Of a stretch of DNA of 64,000 nt, positions 57,198 through 64,000 are shown piece by piece. The translations under genes and the position numbers were made by a program. The notes below the pieces were generated by a model that saw only the letters and a program-made list of their open reading frames with translations, did no database searches and was not told where the DNA came from. Origin of the DNA: Heliocidaris erythrogramma (lineage: Eukaryota > Echinodermata > Echinoidea > Camarodonta > Echinometridae); assembly GCA_025617745.1 (NCBI GenBank), contig CM046870.1, positions 6,201,618 through 6,265,617 of the forward strand. Reading direction: 5' to 3'. Every line of letters begins with the position of its first letter. Positions within the stretch are counted from its first letter, which is position 1.

Positions 57198-57697
57198 NNN
57201 NNNNNNNNNNNNNNNNNNNNNNNNNNNNNNNNNNNNNNNNNNNNNNNNNNNNNNNNNNNNNNNNNNNNNNNNNNNNNNNNNNNNNNNNNNNNNNNNNNNN
57301 NNNNNNNNNNNNNNNNNNNNNNNNNNNNNNNNNNNNNNNNNNNNNNNNNNNNNNNNNNNNNNNNNNNNNNNNNNNNNNNNNNNNNNNNNNNNNNNNNNNN
57401 NNNNNNNNNNNNNNNNNNNNNNNNNNNNNNNNNNNNNNNNNNNNNNNNNNNNNNNNNNNNNNNNNNNNNNNNNNNNNNNNNNNNNNNNNNNNNNNNNNNN
57501 NNNNNNNNNNNNNNNNNNNNNNNNNNNNNNNNNNNNNNNNNNNNNNNNNNNNNNNNNNNNNNNNNNNNNNNNNNNNNNNNNNNNNNNNNNNNNNNNNNNN
57601 NNNNNNNNNNNNNNNNNNNNNNNNNNNNNNNNNNNNNNNNNNNNNNNNNNNNNNNNNNNNNNNNNNNNNNNNNNNNNNNNNNNNNNNNNNNNNNNNN
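57198..57697. other. Assembly gap, 500 N
   Basis: Exactly 500 unknown bases; the round number suggests an estimated or placeholder size. Two long open frames across it are artefacts. The beginning of the FMO exon is hidden here. Confidence 0.99.
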
Positions 57698-57800
57698 GTG
57701 TAGCAGTGATCGGAGCAGGAGCCTCGGGTCTTGCTTCCATTAAAACATGCCTAGAAGAAGGATTGCAACCAGTGTGTTTATGAACGTACGTCTCACATAG
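57698..57800 (+). CDS. Flavin-containing monooxygenase, FAD-binding exon (5' end in gap, frame broken)
   Basis: Encodes VAVIGAGASGLASIKTCLEE, the GxGxSG FAD-binding Rossmann motif at the FMO N-terminus, then GLQPVC. The family continues FERTSHIG, which is found here only if one base near 57778-57781 (the A at 57780) is extra; as given, the frame runs into TGA at 57781. The donor gtaagt follows at 57801 and the shifted frame ends in the phase needed for the next exon. FMOs are membrane-associated FAD/NADPH enzymes that oxygenate soft nucleophiles (N, S). The start codon is in the gap. The break may be a consensus error beside the gap or a real inactivating change. Confidence 0.85.
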
Positions 57801-58547
57801 GTAAGTGAAGTCGCTCATTGTGAGGTGAAGATTGATCATGAATCATGTTGTTTCTTAACAGCGAAGTAAATTCGGCTGCACTCACTCGAAAGGACCACAT
57901 CAGGATAGACATGATAGAGTGGTCGCATATTGACCAGTAACGAACATTGCCAATAATGTAATATGGACTGGGCTTGAGAGGGATACAACATTTATACTAG
58001 AAATGCGACTTGGCCAATACGATTCTAGTGAGTTCAATTAATTTTGTATCCCCCAAAAGCAGCCAGTCCAAATCATTATTACTAACAGAATCAGACATCT
58101 AGAGCGAAGTCGACAATATTGTAAAAAATACTCTTTATAGCCTGCTTTTGAACACGCAAAATCCAATTGACATTCGAAACCGGGCAATAAACAATTTATC
58201 GGCCCGCAATTTTGTTGGCTTGTCAAAAGTGGGCAATAAAATGTAAAAATTGCAATGCTCAGATGTTTGATATGGTTAATAAAACTACATATTTTCTATC
58301 GCATGTACTTAAAATCTGCATTAATTTTGTTTATTGTGGATTGCAGTAGTCAGCAGAAGGGGCAGTAATTATGTATCTTCACCATGAGGATATATCGGCT
58401 GAATATGGTTGAATGATATATATATATAGAGAGAGAGAGAGAGAGGGGCAACAAAATAAGTACACCTGCAGACGTATAGCTGTTGGTACCACGCTTTTAA
58501 TAAGCTTTCGGGCACTTAGCCCTTCTTCGGATTATATATTATATATA
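57801..58547. other. FMO intron 1, 5' part
   Basis: AT-rich. A possible hammerhead-like motif lies on the minus strand at 58501-58530, next to (GA)n at 58431-58445. Confidence 0.6.
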
Positions 58548-58785
58548 AACTCCTCAAAAAAAGTTTGGAAATCTGACTTTGATCGATCATTTATCCCGAG
58601 TCTTAGTGAGTATTGATGTTTGATTGATACCACTGGAAAGATCATTTAATTCTCTTTAAAATGATACCCTACATGATATGATTATCGTTCACATGGAGGT
58701 GCAGTGCCTTGAAATGTGGGGCAAGGTCAAAATTCAAAAGTTTCAAAATGACACAATATTGAAAGTCACTGTTCTTTTTTACCGT

Positions 58786-59238
58786 GGTGATGGTGTGGGA
58801 GGCATCTCGACTGCAGGAAAAACAGAACTTGTTGTCATTGACGGAAACCTCACTGCTCAGAGGTATAGAGACGAGATCCTCCAACCAACAGCTGTCCCGT
58901 ATTTAAGGAATATGGGGAACGACGCAATCCTGCAAGACGACAACGCGAGACCCCACAGAGCGAGACTGGTCCGCAATTTTCTCGAGAGAGAGGATATCAC
59001 GAGAATGGAGTGGCCTGCATGCAGCCCAGACCTAAACCCCATCGAGCATCTCTGGGATCAACTCGGCCAGTCTGTACGGAAGAGAGTCACCAATGAAACG
59101 ACACTGGCAGGACTGCGTCAGATTCTGATTGAAGAATGGAATGCCGTTCCACAGCAACGAATCACGAAGCTCATCAGCAGCATGAGGAGGCGGTGCCAGG
59201 CGGTGGTGCAAGCACTTGGGTCGTCCACCCGTTACTGA
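58786..59238 (+). pseudogene. Tc1-like transposase, C-terminal remnant
   Basis: Encodes GVGGISTAGKTELVVI, DGNLTAQRYRDEIL, LQDDNARPHRARLVRNFL, CSPDLNPIEHLWDQLGQSVR and RRCQAVVQALG, a Tc1 family signature. The D of DDNARPH and the E of PIEHLW are 34 residues apart (DD34E). The N-terminal paired-type DNA-binding domain and the first catalytic aspartate are absent; the frame upstream (58678-58785) is unrelated. A left end-like aactcctcaaaaaaagtttg lies at 58551; no matching right end was found. Inactive, within the FMO intron. Confidence 0.9.
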
Positions 59239-59339
59239 GCCTTGATCATGTTAATTGATGAAATCAAAGATCTTGTATGTGACAATAAAGATGAAAATCC
59301 ATTAAATCAATCCCCTGCCTCTTCATTTTTGATATTTTG

Positions 59340-59527
59340 TTGTGGTTTATGTGGTGATGGTTCTGTGAGTCGTGTTTTGAAATACCCATGCATGCATGTT
59401 TGTTTGTTTGTTATGTTTTTGCTTGTACAGAGGTTTGTTTGAATCCATGTTAATGTTGATGTTAAGATGCATGAAAACAAAATGTTATCTCACAGAACCA
59501 TCACACATAAACCCCAAACATATATAT

Positions 59528-59604
<77 letters not shown>

Positions 59605-59620
59605 GTGTACAGTGATCAGA
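59340..59620. repeat. Inverted repeat followed by (AT)n(GT)n microsatellite
   Basis: tttatgtggtgatggttctg (59346) pairs with cagaaccatcacacataaac (59494), about 27-bp arms. (AT)n at 59520-59558 and (GT)n at 59564-59608 follow. Confidence 0.85.
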
Positions 59621-59727
59621 TTAAACTAAAATATTTGATGTGATAACGTATAGGACACAATACCTTAGAATTGCCCATTTATCAAAAATGAAGGATACGT
59701 GTTTCTTGTTTCTGCCTATACCAAACA

Positions 59728-59892
59728 GGGGCCGCGGAGCTTTTTTGAAAGTGGGGAGGGGGGCGCTGTTCGGATTTCGCTCATTAATGACAATTTTCGA
59801 ACATTTTCCCCGACATTTTGTGAACGTGTCTACTCAAAATAAAAGCGGGCTGCAGCCTGCAGCTCCCCCCCCCCCCCCGGTTCCGCGGCCCA
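59728..59892. mobile_element. Inverted-repeat element with poly-C, 'GGGCCGCGGA' ends
   Basis: ggggccgcggagc at the left and ggttccgcggccc at the right are inverted. Inside are poly-G, aaaagcgggctgcagcctgcagct and a poly-C run. It is related to 17868-18042 and 29742-29910. Confidence 0.7.
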
Positions 59893-60028
59893 TGCCAAAT
59901 GACACAGTCGAAAATCCTACACGTCCTGTATTTGTTAGTGCATGTATTGATAGGCATACAATATGTGCAGACAGTGCAGTGAAGGTGCAGTCCTTAGTGT
60001 TCAATATTTTTCTCTTTGACTTGAAAGA

Positions 60029-60745
60029 TAAAGTTGGGTTTTCACGGGGCACGCGAACGATTCGCGAAGGATGCAAATGTTGAAAAAGTGGCAAGGTCCT
60101 ATATTCGCAGAAGCTTTTCTCCGAATGCGTCGCGACAATGGAGCCATAAACCATTCTTCTCACAACGTATGTTCCAATGTCTTGTGTAACGTTGTCGAAA
60201 TATGGCCATTCCACATACACGAAGAAACGCGCTTACAGGGATATTCATCCGCAGATTGTGGACGTTTTTATGCCCCGAGAGGGCACCGTGATCGTGAAAG
60301 ACTCGTGTTTTCTTCTTTGGCGAATTCATCTGTTCACAAGAAGTACGCGAACAATTCGTGAATAGGTCGAGAAATGATCGGACGAACTTCGCTGCTTTCG
60401 CGAGACATTCTCCAAACTGTCGGAATCTCTTTGGGGTTTCACGAAGATCTTGGTAATATCACGCACGTCGTGAGTAGGTTGTGCGCATATGACGAAGCTT
60501 TTCAGACATTTTCAATAGCAAATCACGAGCAAATAACCACCCGGGACATTGGAACTGTTCGCAAGAAATTTCAAATTGTTTTAAATTCAGGCCGACCTAA
60601 AAACGACTCCCGCGAACAACTGACGCATCTCCGTGCATGTTTGGCGAACTTTTGGAGCCTAAAATACGAATATTGGACTTTGCCCTTTTGTCGACATTCG
60701 CATCCTTCGCAAGTCGTTCGCGTGCCCCGTGAAAACACAACTTAA
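60029..60745. mobile_element. PIF/Harbinger-like MITE with TAA target duplication
   Basis: The ends agttgggttttcacggggca and tgccccgtgaaaacacaact are inverted and continue as a nearly 50-bp inverted repeat (cgcgaacga, aggatgc). TAA flanks both ends (60029-60031, 60743-60745). 711 bp, in FMO intron 1, with no recognisable protein. Confidence 0.8.
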
Positions 60746-61035
60746 CAATGATAACACATAGTGATCAAAAGTGGGCAAATATGTCTGCGAAGAATACCCC
60801 AGTCAAACTGAAGAGTCCGACACCTGGGCTATGTCTTATAAATAAAGATTTGTGATTGATCCAGAATGATCGCAAGTCCTCTAGTCAAACGCAAACCTGC
60901 ACCCTGTGTCCCTTTACTACAAAGTTGCGAAACTTGCGATTGATATCAAATTACGATCGATTCGAATCAAACGCAACTGTTTATGAGACAGGGCCCAGAG
61001 TAACATAAGATTAACAGACCGAACATAAAACTTAC

Positions 61036-61179
61036 CTCTCTGAAGTCGGTTTTTCGGTGTGAGTGAGCTATTACTGTTGATGTCTTATCATATTCTTTCA
61101 TTTTTCCTATTCCATCACTTATTTTCTTTACTCTTTCAACAAACTTTTTTTGTATAAACCTACCCATTGCGGTATGATC
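61036..61179 (-). CDS. Exon-like open segment on minus strand, unrecognised
   Basis: On the minus strand an acceptor (ataattttcgtcag) precedes 144 bases, open and in phase 0 at both ends, followed by a consensus donor (gag|gtaagt). It encodes DHTAMGRFIQKKFVERVKKI and then a Lys-rich segment ending HRKTDFRE. It lies antisense within FMO intron 1. The good splice sites are the only support; it may be an exon of another gene, a transposon exon, or chance. No function is assigned. Confidence 0.3.
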
Positions 61180-61589
61180 CTGACGAAAATTATAGATAAA
61201 TTATAAATTGCGACATAAAAGGGTACTATAATTGCATCAGGTTCAGCTTAGATGGATATACATTTTAATTTGTAAATAATAAAAAAAGGAAAGTACATTA
61301 TGAGTATGGATATTTTTACAGTCATATATCATAAATATTTACTGTATAGATATATTAGGAATAGGAGACAACTCCCCCGGTTTACCTCCCTGGCTCAACC
61401 TCTGGCTTGACCCTTGACTTGATGTATAACCCCCACTAGTATGCGATCGTATTTCTCTTCATTCCTTTTTAGTTCTCTTTGCCCCTTACATCTCTTTCTC
61501 TAGATACTTACACATGCATGACGTGTTTTATTCACTATCTGCATGATCTGCCACTTTCTTTTTCCTGTCCCCTATTCCTACTTCTTCCT

Positions 61590-61818
61590 CCCTTTCTCTT
61601 TTCTTTCTACCCCCCCCCCCCCTCTCTCTCTCTCTCCCTCTCTCTCTCACTCATTCTCTCTCTTTCTCTCTCAATTTCTCTTTCTCTCTCTCTCTCTCAT
61701 TTTCTCTCTTTTTTTATCTCTCTCTCTTTCTTTGTCTCTATACTTTTTTCTCTCCCTTTCTCTGTTTTTCTGTCTCCCTCTCTATGTTTTTCATTGTCAC
61801 TCTCCCTCTGTCTCTGAG
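61590..61818. repeat. (CT)n polypyrimidine tract before FMO exon 2
   Basis: Imperfect CT repeats and a poly-C run, 60-290 bases upstream of the exon 2 acceptor. Open frames through it are repeat artefacts. Confidence 0.95.
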
Positions 61819-61880
61819 GAATTACTAATATTACCCCTACTATATTCTTTTCTATTTATGGCTCATTTCTTTATGTGTAG

Positions 61881-62029
61881 GTGGAGTATGGTATTATTCC
61901 GATGATGATCCTCGCTCTGATCCACATGGACCTGGAGCTGTTTACTATGGTCTCCATACCATTGTACCCAAGGAAATGATGGCTTATTCGGACTTTCCTC
62001 ACGCAAAGTCTTTACCGCCTTTCCCCAAG
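61881..62029 (+). CDS. Flavin-containing monooxygenase, exon 2
   Basis: Acceptor tttatgtgtag, 149 bases, donor aag|gtaatt. It completes the Gly codon from the previous exon, reads GGVWYYSDDDPRSDPHGP, then YYGLHTIVPKEMMAYSDF and PHAKSLPPFPK, and ends in phase 0. This matches the FMO segment following the FAD motif (GG-W-y ... L-tN-PKe-M-f-dFpf). The frame is intact, all codons are sense, and the phases agree with both neighbours. Confidence 0.93.
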
Positions 62030-62973
62030 GTAATTCTTACCAAATTCGTCTGACCTGTAATATTATATTAAGCAGCAAAATATTAAGTAAATTAATGGGC
62101 CTCCCGGACTAAAACAAAATAAAATTATTCATGTTTTTGGAGCACAAGTGTCGAAACGAAATAGAATAAAGTCTGATCAGTTTCGTATCTAGATAGGTAG
62201 GCCTTCCGAGGGGCTTTCATTTTCCCCAAGGTTTGTTCTTCTGAATTTTCGTTCTTCTTAAGGTCCGTGAAGGTTTCATAATTTCGATAAGTGACCGAAA
62301 CACAAATTTCCCATACGAACCTTCAAAAGTGTGAACCTTGGGAATAACGAACATTAAGAATGAATGGACCTTTGCATCCTTCGGAAAAACAGCCCCTTTT
62401 TGTTTTACCTTTGTTATCACCATATCTTAACTATTTTGTATTCATGACAAGGAGGAGATGAAGTGATCAGACTTTCGGGTTAAAATGTGGAACTGTATAA
62501 GGTCAAATGTCAAAAAGGACAATTAACATGTAATTAGAAGCTTTTTATTCTGGTTATCACAATATTTTAAGAACAGTTTGAGCCATCAACTGAATTTAGG
62601 CGGAGGCATATAGGAGCCGCAGTCGCATTCATCTTGTTCTTTTCATTTATTGGAAGGAGGGGCATGTTTGTCCCCTTTAAATTGCCGCAGGGGCAGATGT
62701 CAACTCCCCTATATCTTTGACGCCACTGTAATGGAAGGCCGTGACGAGAATAATGTTAATCAAATTTGTCACACTACTGCACCTCTTGCAGATTGCTGCG
62801 ATGTTGTTTACGTAATTTGTCACACAAAGCTCCTTGTTTATTGTGAAGATATATATTATAAAGATGCAACTGACAGTGACCGTAATTGTATTGATTTTAA
62901 TTGCAAAGAGCTTAAATCATGTTAAAAAGAAGGAAATTTTTCACTTCAAATGTGTTTCATGATTACCTCAAAG
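62030..62973. other. FMO intron 2
   Basis: Contains a 'TTCCGAA'-type word repeat at 62215-62400 (ttctgaattttcgttcttct, gaaccttcaaaag, cttgggaataacgaac). The 91-codon open frame at 62650-62925 is not supported as an exon. Confidence 0.7.
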
Positions 62974-63292
62974 GCGAATGACATGCAAGAGTATTACGAA
63001 CGATATGCTGATCACTTCAATCTCCTCAAACACATCAACTTCAACGTCGAAGTGGTATCTATCGACAAGGCAGATGATTACGATGACACTGGTCGCTGGA
63101 AGGTGACAGTGCGCCCAGTTTCTGGGGAGGTTCAGAGCGAAGTGTTCGATGCTGTGATGGTGTGTTCGGGTCTCTATCCTGCCGGCTACTTACCAGACTA
63201 TCCCGGGATAGATTCCTTCAAAGGACAGGTCATGCACAGCTGCCAGATCAAAAGACCGTCGTACTTCACTGACAAGAGAGTGCTACTTGTAG
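62974..63292 (+). CDS. Flavin-containing monooxygenase, exon 3
   Basis: Begins after an acceptor (cctcaaag) in phase 0: ANDMQEYYERYADHFNLLKH, then the Trp-Lys-Val stretch GRWKVTVRPVSG, VFDAVMVCSGLY and YPGIDSFKGQVMHS. FKGQVMHSCQI occupies the FMO-identifying motif FxGxxxHxxx(Y/F), with isoleucine in place of the aromatic residue. It ends DKRVLLVG, which leads into the NADPH-binding GxGxSG on the next exon, via the donor (gtag|gtaaat) in phase 1. That exon lies beyond the window. An open readthrough to 63399 is intron. Confidence 0.93.
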
Positions 63293-64000
63293 GTAAATGT
63301 GAAAGTGGCCTATGGTCCGATGTTATTTTTGTGCAATCGCGCTATATGGTAAGGACGAATGGACGATCCTTTAGCCCAACGGTCAGAACGACCAAATAGC
63401 ACCCCATCTATTATATTCAAATATGAATAAAAAGATTCGTACGAGGGACACTTAAGAGAATCGATTGCTATTGGATATTGCTATTGGTTTGAATCTACGA
63501 TATTAAAGGTGACCTGAATTCCAGTCAAACTAACGAGTTCCGGGTTCAAAAATATTGAATATCTGTTCCACTCAAAAATGAATCGACTGTCACGACTGTG
63601 TATGGTCCGACGCGCGAAGGCCCTTTGATCCAATAGCCCGATGGCCGCAACCATCTTTTGGACGACATGCAATGCCATGGGCGCAAATCCAAGGGGGGGG
63701 GGGGGGGGCAGGGAGATAGGCCAATGTCCCCCCCCCCCCCCCCCCCCCCAAATTCAGGAATAGGACACAGGTGCATAAATTATTATACTGTAATATATCA
63801 AAGGTTAGCCAGGTTCGTTTGTTTTTTTAGTTTATTTTATTTTAATCTTTTTAATTCTTTTTTTTTTAAGTCTTGACTCTTGGGGATTGAGCATACGCAT
63901 ACCCCATACCAGACTTACGGCACACGTTTGTAGGGCCTACACTTTGCCGAGGTAGTTTTGACAGTAAAACTACCTGTACAAGCGCACCCCCGCTTAACGC
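63293..64000. other. FMO intron 3, 5' part (to window end)
   Basis: No coding sequence recognised. A poly-G run (63691-63708) and poly-C run (63728-63749) bracket a short inverted-repeat element beginning gggcgcaaatccaagg. Confidence 0.7.

Noticed and set aside
57159..57839. Two ~200-codon frames across the gap
   Set aside because: Composed of unknown residues from N bases; only the FMO segment at the right edge is real.

Overview
This is an animal (metazoan) genomic window. It shows spliced genes with GT/AG junctions, C2H2 zinc-finger exons, tRNA-derived SINEs, LINE remnants, many small inverted-repeat DNA transposons, microsatellites and long G or C homopolymers. The repeat style (tacatgtacatg palindromes, poly-G-bearing inverted repeats, SINEs ending in (ATT)n) and a flavin-containing monooxygenase (FMO) of the invertebrate type suggest a marine deuterostome, most likely an echinoderm such as a sea urchin. 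That assignment is inference; no diagnostic species gene is visible.

Layout. 0-15 kb is mostly repeats and contains two exons of an unrecognised coiled-coil gene on the minus strand (first coding exon 14860-15033, second exon 7492-7557). 15-29 kb is almost pure repeat: SINEs, PIF/Harbinger-, piggyBac- and hAT-like non-autonomous elements, and a 7SL/Alu-like element. 29-53 kb is a plus-strand C2H2 zinc-finger cluster with two full genes (exons 29400-29577 + 30472-31613, and 49558-49806 + 51386-52341), a near-identical duplicate of the first zinc-finger exon (35607-36739), and a shorter, partly decayed relative (41945-43148). The two full genes share an acidic upstream exon with the motif GYLIYCPTEE. 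All joints are phase 1, and each zinc-finger exon starts by completing a GAT codon. A direct segmental duplication (30353-34569 and 35487-40221) produced the second copy without the upstream exon. 53-57 kb is tandem and dispersed repeats ending at a 500-N gap (57198-57697). 57.7-64 kb holds the 5' half of an FMO gene on the plus strand (exons 57698-57800, 61881-62029, 62974-63292), whose 4-kb first intron carries a Tc1-like transposase remnant and a Harbinger-like inverted-repeat element. The FMO continues past the window.

The zinc-finger proteins are predicted nuclear DNA-binding regulators, and the FMO a membrane-associated FAD/NADPH oxygenase. Nothing in the sequence links the two functionally. 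The most interesting signals are: the shared acidic exon and modular phase-1 architecture of the zinc-finger cluster; a duplicate that can only be a full gene by sharing an exon or gaining a new start; a transposon insertion that can be placed after the duplication by its empty-site partner; two copies of a 7SL/Alu-like SINE; and a one-base disruption of the FMO FAD-binding exon next to the assembly gap.
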